DNA of 64,000 nucleotides from Odontocerum albicorne (GCA_949825065.1 OX463846.1:10063366-10127365); one strand, 5' to 3'; shown: positions 44,574 through 55,105, counted from the stretch's first letter. Made by a program: numbers and translations. Notes: generated by a model from the sequence alone, not told the origin.

Positions 44574-45133
44574 AAGGGTCTTTCAAATTGAGTGGTTTTT
44601 TAAATTCTTTAATAAAACACAGATGGCTACGTGAACTTGCCTGGGTCTTGTGACATTTGAAAAGTGTAATGTATGGCATTTATAAAAGTGGAGTCGTATA
44701 CATATTACAACAACGCGTTCAAATTGAGAATTATTTTATGAACTGTAATCTCCGGAAACGGTGATATTAATTGGCCACCAAGATCATGTGATCTGACACC
44801 GTTGGACTATTTTCTCTGGGGTTAAAATGAAAAGCCAGGTCTATAAAAATGACCCTCAATCAATTCCTGAGCTGAAGGATGAAATTATTCGTGTTATTGG
44901 TGAATACCAACCGCAATTATGTCAAAATGTCATCGAAAATGTTGACAAAAGAGTGGACATCTGTGGAGCGGCAAGAGGCGGACATTTGGCGGATATTGTT
45001 TTTTGTGTTGAAATTTCATACATCATACTTTAGTGAACAATAAAAAGTTTTTTTTAAATCAAAGCAAATTGTATGTTTTATTCAAGAATTAAAAAAATTA
45101 CAATAAAAAACCCGCTCAATTTGAAAGACCCTT
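44574..45133 (+). mobile_element. mariner/Tc1-like deletion derivative, 560 bp
   Basis: It is flanked by TA (44572-44573 and 45134-45135). The termini AAGGGTCTTTCAAATTGAG(T/C)G are inverted repeats, left against right read inward. The ends share GGGTCTTTCAA with the 1.29-kb element at 4951. Most of the transposase is deleted, and only its C-terminal part remains on the plus strand. Confidence 0.93.
44745..45033 (+). pseudogene. Transposase C-terminal fragment (mariner/Tc1-like)
   Basis: The plus strand reads VISGNGDINWPPRSCDLTPL then DYFLWG. After loss of one base it resumes as KSQVYKNDPQSIPELKDEII and QPQLCQNVIENVDKRVDICG, GHLADIVFC, with a stop at 45033. The third catalytic Asp (SCD) is kept, unlike in the element at 4951. 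The first and second Asp motifs are absent, so it cannot act. Confidence 0.92.
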
Positions 45134-45279
45134 TATGTTACAACTATTCATAAAAAAACTTAGTCATTTCAGTTAAAATTTTCTTTTCCTCAAAGAGATA
45201 GAGATATGGATGTCACGCACAGCTTAAGAAAACGTTTGAAGAGAATCCTACTTGGGGAGTCTTATCAAAATTTATAATT

Positions 45280-45370
45280 ATGTATGAACCCTACACATAT
45301 ACACTACACCTAAAGCCGAATGTGTTACTATCACATATCGGAAGATCTTCAAAGGTTTCTTTGTTTTTTT
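45280..45370 (-). repeat. Dispersed repeat, copy 2
   Basis: Reverse orientation of 34735-34830, sharing CACCTAAAGC(C/T)GAA(T/C)GTGTT and ACTATCACATATCGG. Confidence 0.65.
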
Positions 45371-45544
45371 AAATAGTACATGATATTCTTAACGGGGTTT
45401 TGTGTAAGAAATTTTTAGCTGGTGTAACATAAAATTATGCACTCGTCGGATGCTACAAAAATGCCCGCTAAAAATACAACTTTAAGTTTGTATTGAAGCC
45501 AATCTAGGAAGTTCCTCAATTACTCTAACACATGCACGTCTCTC

Positions 45545-45645
45545 TTCATATTGCACTAAATTCCTATTGGGGTAGGTAGAAAGAATATATTCTTCCACTT
45601 CCTTCTTTCTTGGTATACATATTTCGTCTCTGCCACATATGTATA
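45545..45645 (-). pseudogene. Possible RT family 1 extreme tail
   Basis: The minus strand has WKNIFFLPTPIGI, which can be laid over WRSFLSVYPNRE. Supporting nucleotide similarity (CTACC(T)ACCCCAATAGG against CTACCCTAATAGG) is short. Confidence 0.4.
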
Positions 45646-45671
45646 CCTTGTCCTGCGTAATCTATTGTAAG

Positions 45672-45689
45672 TATTACTCGTCTTTAACT
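45672..45689. repeat. Target-site duplication, left copy
   Basis: TATTACTCGTCTTTAACT is identical to 46400-46417. The two copies bracket the RT insertion exactly, as expected from target-primed reverse transcription. Confidence 0.8.
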
Positions 45690-46399
45690 TCTTCTCCCTG
45701 GCTCCATCCCAACTCATTGTCTGCGAAGACTGTTGGGGTCAGCTCTCCTCGTCCTCAGGTTGTATGCTCTTCTGTCCCGGACTACGTCCCCCAGGCCGTG
45801 CCTCAGCATCAAGTTATCTTTTTGCACCACCCATGAATTCTTTGGTCTTCTTCTGGTTGTTATTCGAGGCAGATCCATGGAGATTGCCTGGTTCACAATG
45901 TGATCGGGTGTTCTGCGTCCAACGTGCCCATACCATCTCAATCGCCTCTCCTCCATCTTGCTGTTGCTGTCTGTAACACCTAGGTTTCCACGAATGCGTG
46001 AGTTCTTTATTTTGTCTCTTAGGGACACACCAGCTGGCCATCTTAGCATGCGCATTTCAGCAGTTTCTAGTTGCCTAGAGTAAGAGTTATACATCGTCTA
46101 GCATTTGGAGCCATAGAGGAGCGCGGGTCTGACAATCGTTTGGTATACTATTCCTTTTAACTTTATTGGCACTTTCGGATCACATAAAACTCCCGTCAAC
46201 TTCATCCATCCCACACTTATTCTATGTGTTACATCTGTTGCACATCCTCCATCGCTATGGATGAGTGACCCAAGATACTTAAAGGAGTCACAATATCACA
46301 ATAGGATATTTAGAAAACTGTTCATTTTCTGGTTAGTTAAATAGTCCATGACTAATATGAACAGTAGCGGACTGAGTACCGATCCTTGATGTATCCCCA
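45690..46399 (-). pseudogene. RTE-like non-LTR RT, 5'-truncated insertion with internal deletion
   Basis: On the minus strand from 46399: MGIHQGSVLSPLLFILVMD (the RT QGSxLSPxLF motif), LTNQKM, a stop, [55 protein letters not shown], then QLETAEMRMLRWPAGVSLRD, KIKNSRIRGNLGVTDSN, EERRLRWYGHVGRR and RTRRADPNSLRRQ before a stop. Block order and spacing fit the insect/nematode RT family, but about 80 residues between VMD and KYLGS are missing, including the YxDD catalytic box. The insertion lies between 18-bp direct repeats. Confidence 0.93.
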
Positions 46400-46417
46400 T
46401 ATTACTCGTCTTTAACT
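46400..46417. repeat. Target-site duplication, right copy
   Basis: TATTACTCGTCTTTAACT is identical to 45672-45689. The bases outside both copies differ. Confidence 0.8.
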
Positions 46418-46419
46418 CC

Positions 46420-47325
46420 CATACTATAACTACACTGATTTGTTCTTTCTTGATATTTTTTTAATATAATTCTTTAATATAATTTGTATTAAATGTATCT
46501 TTCGTTTATTAAGTTTTAGACAGCCATGGTTTTTTTTTATTAATTATCAATAAATCCAACAGATGTATTTATACAAAAGAGTTAAATAAATGAATAATCT
46601 TCTCTTGCAGAATTCAATTCACTTTTAAGTGGCGCGCTTTCTAGAGCTTTAAAATTTTCTCGTACCGTTATAACATACAACTTGAATAGATTTTCTCCGT
46701 AACTTTTCCACTATTCATTATATTTACGTGCCGAAAAGAGATACCGTTTGTGATTTATTACTTTTCGACTAGGTTTTCTTCGTTGTACGCTATTTATTAT
46801 TTTTACGTGCCTAAAAAGATGTACCTTTTGTGATTCATAAAACCGTGGAATCCTATTGAGTATATCAAGATACTGTTGCACCTTAGAAATACTCACATAT
46901 TGGTCCTCTGCATATGCAAGGAAAACGTATTAAACAAATCCTTTCATGAGCACACTAAAAGTTTTTAAAATTAATATTTAAGAAACCAGAGCGTGTAAAA
47001 GTTTTTAAACTTACATGAATCCTAAATAAAACCACATTAAATAAACGTTACAAACTCAATTAGACGAAACAAATATAGTGTTTTAAAATTTTAAACTTAT
47101 CTGAATCTCACTATGTACTAAGAATTGTTTTATGAATCTTATCTGAATTTAGCAGCGAAAGCTATTTTACGACCTGCCAACACTACCTTCATTAAATATT
47201 AAAGTCCGAGCTCAATTTGGCCAGCTTACTCGTAATATATTGTCTCACCGGGAGAATGCATCTGTAGACGACTGGAAGTCCGGCATTTGATAGGTTTTTA
47301 TAACCCATTTTACCGAAAGCATTAT
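46420..47325. other. No recognised feature
   Basis: AT-rich. A short near-duplicate of (T)TTTACGTGCC(G/T)AAAA is seen at about 46723 and 46799. Nothing else supported. Confidence 0.45.
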
Positions 47326-47329
47326 ATTA

Positions 47330-47575
47330 TATTTATTTCATTTTATTCACGTCATTAATTTCACACAATTCACTTATTTCTCTCATTAAATTAATTTAAC
47401 TTATTTCCCTAATTTTACTCATTTCTCTCATTTCTTTAATTTCACTAATATCACTTATTTCACTACTATCATCTTTTTCACTCTTTTCGCTCATTCCTCC
47501 CATTTTGCATACTTAACTTATTTCGATCACTCACTTATTGCACTAGTTTAACTTATTTCACTAAGTTCCAAAAGT
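47330..47575. repeat. Degenerate pyrimidine-rich repeat on the plus strand
   Basis: TTTCACT/TTTCTCT-like words separated by ATTAATTT or ACTTATTT repeat about every 10-20 bases without a fixed period. It could be a very old minisatellite or simple-sequence drift. Confidence 0.6.
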
Positions 47576-47689
47576 TTCAGGACTCGACAAGTAAGAGCGT
47601 GAATGAATGGATACTTCGCCATGGTATCAGTCCACCCCAAGAATATGTCAGGCGTCAGTCTTTGACAGAAACGTAAATTTCGTTGTTAA

Positions 47690-48030
47690 GGATGAAAGTT
47701 AAAACTGATGTGTTGAGTAGGATGAAATAAAATACGTTGAACTGGTTCGGACATGTTGAACGAACGTGCGACGAAAAAATTACAAAACTAATTTAGATTG
47801 CAAGCATGAGTACAAATCGTGGTAGAGGATGACCGAGAAAAGTATGGTTTGAATATGAAAATGGTCCGAATATTTTTTTTATATAAACAACAGTAATAAG
47901 CAAGATAAATAGAAGAAGCTTCGTGAAAAGAGTATGGATTTATTGAAGGTGAAGGACGGTATGTTATATCAGAAAAGTTTTGCACTCTGTAATATCTGTC
48001 TTCCCCAATAATGCAATAGCTTAATTGTAT
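47690..48030 (+). pseudogene. RT family 1 tail
   Basis: The plus strand reads KTDVLSRMK, a stop, NTLNWFGHVERTCDEKITKL, then after a frame change NRGR and PRKVWFEYENG. Decayed equivalents of the C-terminal blocks continue to about 48030. It aligns with 39920-40200 and 36690-36985. Confidence 0.82.
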
Positions 48031-48034
48031 ATTT

Positions 48035-48785
48035 GTGAATGTAACATTTAATAACGAATTATCTTTTAAATCAATGCATAAGAACAATATTCACTTATCT
48101 CTAAGTACTTTTAAAGAAAACAGTTAAAATACTTAACAATTTGAGTAAAGGATGTTAAAGTTTATAAATATTTTGATAGGATGCACTTATTAATATTGTT
48201 CGTCAAACTTCATCAATAACCTTTGTTTTTATTTCAGTAAATTATTTGTATAATGTGGAGTTTCCTTTTTTTTGAGTCAACATATAGAATAAAACGTAGG
48301 GTTTTGGTCTTCTCCTACTGCATAAACAGGAGAGTGAGCCAGTGAACACCGTCAAAAATAGAAAATCAAACAGCCACATCTAAAGCTCAGCCTGTCATAA
48401 CTCCTTTTACAATTAGTGTTCCAACAGTTCCAAAAAAGTTATGGATCTGGTGACCATTTTTACTTTTCTGTCCTTAATCCAATGTCAAACCATATTCTTT
48501 TTACTCTGATAAAGTCTGTTTTGGTTGTCATTCAGAGCCTTTATTAAACCTTTACTAACCTTTCATAACCATTCTCCTTAACTGCTAATTTATTTTGCAA
48601 GTTATTCTTGTTTCTTTGTATCAAAAGTCTACGTTATTTTCACCTCAATGTGGCTTCCACAACATAAGAGCTCGTTGAGTAATTTTTATTTCGTGAAATA
48701 TTAGTGCCTTATAAAATATTCGAGTGTAAAACGCGCTGGATTTGAAATTAGGTGTGTTCAGCGCATCAGTGTGGATATAACGCTT
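48035..48785. other. No recognised feature
   Basis: AT-rich. Nothing supported. Confidence 0.5.
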
Positions 48786-48789
48786 TTGT

Positions 48790-48905
48790 AGTATATGGAA
48801 CAACCTTGTAGACTTATTTCCATATGACAATCTCTTCGAGTAAACCAGAAAGCTGTTTAATAAGCCTTATGTAAAAACTAGTCTGGAACCCTATTTGAAA
48901 TTAAA
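48790..48905 (-). mobile_element. SINE1 body fragment
   Basis: Plus-strand order: ATGACAATCTCTTCGAGTAA, ACCAGAAAGCTGTTTAATAA, GCCTTATGTAAAAACTAGTC, TGGAACCCTATTT. This is the tail and body of SINE1 without the tRNA-like head. Confidence 0.75.
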
Positions 48906-48909
48906 TGTG

Positions 48910-50560
48910 TAATTGAAGTCATAAATCTCGAAGGTATAAATATCTTACAAGACAATATAAACGATGAGTTTTTAACTGCTTACGTTTCCTATTTTTTATT
49001 CTAAAAGAGGAGTCGGAAAGAGAAAACTTCACCGTTGTGGACAGTTTCGAACTTGAAGAAAACAGACTTGAATAAAGTTTTGTACTTTTACTGAAACATG
49101 GTAGCCAGTTCTTCAACCAGAAAATTCTTGTTCTTCCTTGTATCATATAAAGAAATTTATATAGTCGTCACAGAATATTCGAGTCCTTAACCCAGGTACG
49201 ATAGCTAAAAAATATGGGCAAAGCTTACGCTAGGACACAAAGTCGGTATGTAGGTGAACAAAATACCATAAACAAACTTTTCTATTTTAAAGCGGTATTA
49301 AAGTGAGTGTTTTCTTCGCTTTATTTAGAAAAAACTTTGGTTCTATTTAAAAAATAACCGTTCTCGCCACCTGATGTTAAGAAAGGTTGTATCATATTTG
49401 CATTAAGTTTGGAAAAGAAATGAAATTACATAATTTCTAGAATGTTTAATAATAAAATACTTTGTTATTTTATTAATTACAATACATTTATCCTCACTAT
49501 ACTTCAGAAAGTCTAGGATGAACAGTGTGACGTTTAAAACGTCATGTCACAAAGGGATGGGGTAAAATCGTTTTTTTTTTAAATCGAATAGTTTTTTTAT
49601 AAATCAAACAATTGTTTTTCTCTAAACTGGCGTTTTTATTCCTAATTTTCATTATACTGACTTTCTAATGTATTGTATGATTTGTATGTATCTTTAAATA
49701 GGCCAAATATATTTAAATAGTATTAATCCACTATGGATTAATACTAATTACGATTTATGTATAAAAAAAATTGAAATTCCAATTTTCGAATACCCCATCC
49801 CTAGCCAATGCAGACTAACGTAGTGACTTTTGATGAACGTCACCAAATATAATTTGATTTTAATAAACTGCCACATTTTTGCTAATTTGTGACAAGATGT
49901 ATTAATTTGTCATTATTGTTAGTTTTATGTAATGTATTTACCTAAATAACTTGCTATTTATTAGAATCGAGGCTTATATTAAAGTTGATAAAATAATTAA
50001 AATTACTGAACATCGTAACAATGTTGTATTGGGGCAAATTTGTGAGCTATCATACGACTCATCCTAGATTTTCCGAACTATAGACGTGTTTCTACCCCTA
50101 TCCCAAGGTTCTATTCAGACGATTTGTTACAAGAGCAATGCTTATGGCAGAGTGGTATCACGTCATATCGGAAGTGGAAGTGATGTATTGACTCAAAAGA
50201 TAATCGTTTAAGAGGGGTGAAATCTTTTGCATTCTTTGGTTATTTGGAACTTTTAAGTTTTTGTTTATGATTTTTAAGTCATTAAGCCAATTTTAATCGC
50301 ACACCTCTCCGCTTCGACGAAACACTTTATGCTACAGATTTCTATCCTTGGCGTATCTTCCCACAATTCAAAATTCTCAATACATACAAGTTTTCATGTC
50401 TTTTTACAGACATCCTTATGACGTAGGTGCTGTTCACCGTAGGATATTTTAGTATAGCATATTTCCTCGCCTAGAATGGCCCTTTGGTAACCAACCGTCA
50501 TCTATAAGGTTTAGATGAAGGGTTTTGCTTGTATTTGTTTGTTTAATAAATTAATGATAA
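48910..50560. other. AT-rich stretch, one strong hairpin inside
   Basis: 1.6 kb with no supported gene. A frame at 48919-49146 (75 codons) shows no recognisable family. The hairpin at 49718-49746 is listed separately. Near 49530 GACGTTTAAAACGTC forms a short palindrome. Confidence 0.5.
49718..49746. repeat. Perfect hairpin, 13-bp arms, 3-base loop
   Basis: TAGTATTAATCCA (49718-49730) and TGGATTAATACTA (49734-49746) are exact inverted copies around CTA. No U-run follows and no gene precedes, so it is not called a terminator. Confidence 0.9.
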
Positions 50561-50569
50561 AATGTTCAT

Positions 50570-50632
50570 AACCTCCGTAGCCTAGTTGGTAAAACGACGG
50601 TTTTCCACTCAGAGGTTTAAGGTTCGATTTCT
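50570..50632 (+). mobile_element. SINE1 head fragment
   Basis: ATAACCTCCGTAGCCTAGTT, GGTAAAACGACGG and AGGTTCGATTTCTGATGG give A-box- and B-box-like parts at the right spacing. No body follows. Confidence 0.7.
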
Positions 50633-50789
50633 GATGGTAAACAAAAAAGAATGAAAAAACAAGGGATCCCGTAGTGGGGTAACTGGTTCGCCGGCTAACT
50701 ATTATAGCATGCACTAGACGCGTTTGAGTGGTGTTGCCAATATTTATATCATGTATGATGACAAAGTGGGAACTACTGACCTACTCCGA

Positions 50790-50865
50790 TGATTCTTAAA
50801 CCAAAAGTTCCATTATTGGGATTGAAGACAATTTTTTTTCTTCCGGCCACGTTCTTCAAAATCTG
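50790..50865. repeat. Short repeat family, copy 4
   Basis: AACCAAAAGTTCCATTATTG, GGATTGAAGACAATTTTTTT, TCTTCCGGCCACGTTCTTCA matches 28474-28540. Unclassified. Confidence 0.5.
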
Positions 50866-51147
50866 TGCATTATCGATTATGATTTTAACTGATAGTAATA
50901 CACTGCAAATTATAAGTATTTTTATTACCAAACACCAATTAACGTATTTGTAGAACAATTAAATCATACAACTTTTTCCACCAATAAAATGAGTTCCACT
51001 GTAATGTACTCGTAAGTGTGCTTGGCAAAATTTTGTAGCAAACATACTCGTACGTACATAGAATTTAAATACACATAACGTATAAAAATCAAAATAATTT
51101 AAACAATAATTTTATAATAAATATTACTGTTAAATTGTATCTTCATA

Positions 51148-51903
51148 CAGTGAAACCCCGTTTTTACGTATTTGAAGGGACTGATAAAAAAACGTAATTG
51201 GAGGGAAAACGTAGATTCGGGGCTAGAAAAAAAAAACTAAAATTGAAAATTATTTTTTATTTTGATAATCACGCAAATCGGAAAACTTTTTTCAATCGAT
51301 TCGCTTTTTTTTATTATCGTAGCCAACGTTGTAATGGGTATCCTCAATGACGCGCCAGCGAAACACGTGAACCAACGTGTTTATTCACTTTTTTCGAAAA
51401 TTTTCCTTTTCTCTTGAATAGATAATATTTTTCTTTGCTGAGACATTATTTGAAGGGGTTCAACGAAAAATTAAAAGAAATGTAAATTGACACACGAAAT
51501 ACACGACAATTGAAATTGTATATACACGACCGACACGTTTAAAACACAAGCACAGATTGACCAAATACATGTACAGTCTGCCTGCCTCTGATTCGCTAAA
51601 TTCCCCACCAATCGCATCGTATTACACGACTCGTGTAACTGTTGACCATGAGCGCTGCAGGTGCACACGTGTCTATAAATAGAAACAATTCCTCATATTC
51701 ATTTCAATATTTTAAATCATCGCGCATTTAATTAAATATGTTTATAAATTGATTTGCATTTTAAATATTTCCACGTACTAATTGCGGAAATAAAAACGTT
51801 AAAGCGGGTACTAAATGTACTAAAATAAAACGGGATTGGAAAAATTGAACGCAAATAGCGGGAAAACTTGAATTCCGGGCACGTAAAAAACGGAGTTTCA
51901 CTG
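51148..51903. mobile_element. pogo/Tigger-like non-autonomous element, 756 bp
   Basis: The left end CAGTGAAACCCCGTTTTTAC and the right end read inward, CAGTGAAACTCCGTTTTTTA, are inverted repeats of about 24 bp. TA flanks both sides (51146-51147 and 51904-51905). TIRs beginning CAGT(G/T)(G/A)AAC(C/Y)CC with a TA target are typical of the pogo/Tigger branch of Tc1/mariner. AACGTA...GGGAAAAC motifs recur near both ends. No transposase is visible, and a 65-codon minus-strand frame at 51471-51668 is unrecognised. Confidence 0.8.
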
Positions 51904-51909
51904 TATTAA

Positions 51910-52455
51910 TTTACGATAAACTTTTGTATTTTGTTGATAATTTTAATCATTAGAATTTGTTGTCTTATGTCCTATTTTTTCCATGATAAATAAATTTATA
52001 AAATCTGACATTATGCGTTCAGTGTCAATGGAACACCCTTTTTCCTTCATTTTATGTATATTTAGTGTGATAAATAGAAAAGATGATTCAAGTTAATTTA
52101 GCAAGTAGTAAAGTTGATTAGATTAGTTATTTTTAGACATGTCATAAAAACATTTTTCAATATAACTGAAGGTTACAAGTTGATGTGACCGCACCCTGCG
52201 ACACTTCAACTAGCGTATAGATAAAACGACAGCAATTATTATTTTATGACACTTCCACATCAATAACAATAAAATGTTATATCTCTTTCAACGTGCGATC
52301 TTTAAGTTATGAAAACTGTATATTTTTTCTTGTAGTAAAAATGTTCAATTATCAGCCCGAGTGGTTTTATGGCAAGTTAAACTTATCCGTCAAAAACTGA
52401 ATATAGTTGGGTTGAATTTTCCAAACTTTGGTTATATTTGCAAACATTTTGTTAT
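51910..52455. other. No recognised feature
   Basis: AT-rich. Nothing supported. Confidence 0.5.
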
Positions 52456-52464
52456 ACTGTTATT

Positions 52465-52665
52465 CATAGTTAAGGCATTAACACTGTAGAGGCTTAAATA
52501 CATTGTAGCTTGTTTAATCAAACACTATATAACGGTATAACCCTACCGGTTTCATTGAATACATTTGTAGCTTGTTTAATCAAACACTATATAACGGTAT
52601 AACCCTACTTTATATAACGGTATAACCCTACCGGTTTCAAGGTTTTCACCTCATCATCAAATTCA
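52465..52665. mobile_element. Fold-back element arm only, internally duplicated
   Basis: AGTTAAGGCATTAACACTGT and TAGCTTGTTTAATCAAACAC, then TATATAACGGTATAACCCTA occurs, after which parts are repeated (GTAGCTTGTTTAATCAAACA again at about 52567 and TATAACGGTATAACCCTACC again at about 52613), ending TTTCACCTCATCATCA. All correspond to one arm of the element at 19505. The core and the opposite arm are absent. Confidence 0.8.
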
Positions 52666-52929
52666 AAATCATCGATTTAAAAAGAATTATTAATAAATAT
52701 TAACATTACTAGGAGAGACACTAGTAACACTGGCATTTGATATTTAAAGAGATATCTAGATTCTGATGGAAGAATTATGAGGTACTGATATTATTTAGAA
52801 AACCTTGAAACTAGATCATTCTGTAGTCAGTAGCTAAATTAATAAATAAGTAATATATTTAGTGGAGAAAGTCTCGAGGCCATTTTCGAAACCCTACATC
52901 TAGTGACTCATTGTTTTCGGATTTATTTT

Positions 52930-53125
52930 TATTGTATTGTACTGTATTACACTTTTGTTGGATACATCACAACCTGATGGGTTATTGGCACGTAGAAATA
53001 TCTTCCAACAAACCAGAAATATGTTAAAGAGGCCTTAAGTGAAAACCAAACTGGAATTTTTTTTTTTTAATCTGGGTTCTAGTGATATTTGAACCGTATC
53101 CTCCGAGCTGGGAGACAAGCGTGTT
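52930..53125 (-). mobile_element. SINE1 copy cut by the assembly gap
   Basis: Plus-strand order: ATTACACTTTTGTTGGATAC (tail), ATCTTCCAACAAACCAGAAA, GAGGCCTTAAGTGAAAACCA, then AATCTGGGTTCTAGTGATAT and the start of the head TCCTCCGAGCTGGGAGACAA. The rest of the head falls in the N gap. Confidence 0.88.
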
Positions 53126-53325
53126 NNNNNNNNNNNNNNNNNNNNNNNNNNNNNNNNNNNNNNNNNNNNNNNNNNNNNNNNNNNNNNNNNNNNNNNNNNN
53201 NNNNNNNNNNNNNNNNNNNNNNNNNNNNNNNNNNNNNNNNNNNNNNNNNNNNNNNNNNNNNNNNNNNNNNNNNNNNNNNNNNNNNNNNNNNNNNNNNNNN
53301 NNNNNNNNNNNNNNNNNNNNNNNNN
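53126..53325. other. Assembly gap, 200 N
   Basis: Exactly 200 ambiguous bases beginning inside the head of a SINE1 copy, which suggests the assembly broke on this repeat. Confidence 0.99.
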
Positions 53326-53329
53326 CCCT

Positions 53330-54285
53330 TTTATACCGAAAATTACTATACTAATTATAAAATCAACTCCTCTATAATTCGTATGCAAAGACTTGGAAAC
53401 GAGTTTCGCAACAATTTAGATATTTTTAATATAAGTATATATAGTATTCACCAGAATATCACAACAATAATTAGAAATAGCTACTAACTTTGTGCTCTCC
53501 TTTATTAATATAAATAACGTAATATAAACAAAACATTAAGGACAATACTTTGCCTCTGGAGTTGAGTAACCCTGCATCAACATGTATGAAGGTTTTATTT
53601 CTGCAAAGCAACTTGCATCTCTTTCTACTAATGAGGTCATGTGTTGTCTATGTCTCAATATCTATCCATGAAATTCCCACAAAATTCTCAAAGATTATTA
53701 AATAATTTTAAAACGATGACTAATTTATTATAACTACTGCTTTTTGTATCTTCATGTTAGTTTAAGATAAAGTTGTATTATTTGTCAATAATTTTAAGTA
53801 CTTTATAACCTGCCACATGTTTATTTGTATATAAAGACACTGTTGTGTCGTTAAATAAATAAATATATAAACAAATAAATCTTTCTAAATTAACTGTTAG
53901 CAAATTTAGTTTATTTGTATAAATCGTTAATGTTTGTAAAGGTCAAAAAGTAAAAGATAGGGAAGGCGATGAATCAAAAATAGAGTTCAATCATGTGTGA
54001 AGGGAGGACTTGGTGCTCCCAAATGGCTTTGCTTGGCTCATCTTAAAACTGCTGACATATCTTGTGGTCGTTTTGATTCCCACAGGACGTAGGGTTTTTA
54101 TTTGAAAAAAAAATGGGAATTAACGCTGAAGATATTTGCTGCGTTCTACGAGTTTAATTAGCAAAACTGGACTTTATATTACCCCTGAAATTTACACGCA
54201 AGTGAATTAATTCTGCTAAGAATATTTTGCTGTATCGATTATGTATTCTGTTCTACCTTTATATCTCGTTGAAAATGTTTAGCGT
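53330..54285. other. No clear feature; weak tRNA-like patch
   Basis: At about 54010-54090 GGTGCTCCCAAATGGCTTTG and TGGTCGTTTTGATTCCCAC weakly resemble a tRNA-like SINE head. Otherwise AT-rich and unrecognised. Confidence 0.35.
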
Positions 54286-54294
54286 ATGTCATGT

Positions 54295-54485
54295 TAACTT
54301 TTCACCGCACTTAATTTTTTTAACGTCTTTTACTGTCTATCGTATTAGAATTTGGAATCAGCTACCAACTAACTTAAGGCTTACTCCGTCAGTATAAAGT
54401 TTCAAACGACTCAAAAGGCTTCATATTTCCCTTCAGGGATGTATCGTGTTTTCTGATTCTTCTATTATTTTCCGATATCCCCATC
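54295..54485 (+). pseudogene. LINE-A RT C-terminus fragment
   Basis: The plus strand reads FLTSFTVYRIRIWNQLPTNL then RLTPSV, a stop, SFKRLKRL. This aligns with LTSLFTVHAVRLWNQLQTNV and FKKRLK at 29900-30088. The similarity at nucleotide level is lower than between other LINE-A copies, so this may be a sister family. Confidence 0.8.
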
Positions 54486-54734
54486 CTATCTTCATACCGC
54501 AAATGAAATATTAAAATCGTCAAATAGCATCTGCCTTTTTAGTGGATTTAGATAGAAATATAACATACGACAGTTGATCTCATATCGCAAATTCTAGAAA
54601 ATTTCAATACAATTTAATCGAAATTGACCAAAAGATTCCGAAACAACTTTCCATTAAAAAGTATATCTAAATACTTATTAACTACCGGCGGACAATAGTA
54701 TGTTTCCAAAAGAATAATGCAATCTGTTCGTAAA

Positions 54735-54840
54735 AAAATTATCGAGTACCTACAGGGTACCATAAAACGTACCCTTTCCTTTCACACGCATACGACATCT
54801 TCCTGATTCTTAAAGCTAGTGACAGAAGGTTTTTTTTAAT
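54735..54840 (-). pseudogene. Possible RT fragment, same family as 41520-41720
   Basis: TACAGGGTACCAT(A)AAAC and the following GCTAGTGACAGAAGG correspond in order to 41575-41630. The translation is badly broken. Confidence 0.35.
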
Positions 54841-54899
54841 TTCCTAATTATTTTTCTTAAATAAAAATAATTGTCCACTATTAATCCCATATTCTTAAT

Positions 54900-55105
54900 G
54901 ACTTCCGTGGCTTCGTTGATATGACGACTGTCTGGCAACAGCCCGGGAACTGCGGGCTTATATCCTATTGCTACCCATTTATTTGAAAATTAAGTTTTAG
55001 TCCGGTTTTCACTTAAGACCTCATTCACATTTAATCGTTGGTTGGGGAAAATTGCCACATGATAATAAACTCACTAGGTTATACTGTATACAATGAATTT
55101 TTAAA
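54900..55105 (+). mobile_element. SINE1 copy
   Basis: The head is AATGACTTCCGTGGCTTCGT, TGATATGACGACTGTCTGGC, AACAGCCCGGGAACTGCGGG with a decayed B box. The body is TTAGTCCGGTTTTCACTTAA, GACC, then CGTTGGTTGGGGAAAATTGC, CACATGATAATAAACTCACT, AGGTTATACTGTATACAATG. Confidence 0.88.

Noticed and set aside
45639..45976. Plus-strand frames of 65-70 codons opposite the RT insertion
   Set aside because: They are shadows of the minus-strand RT pseudogene, which explains the sequence fully.
49718..49746. Hairpin as a transcription terminator
   Set aside because: No gene ends here, no T-run follows, and intrinsic terminators are not expected in an insect nuclear genome.
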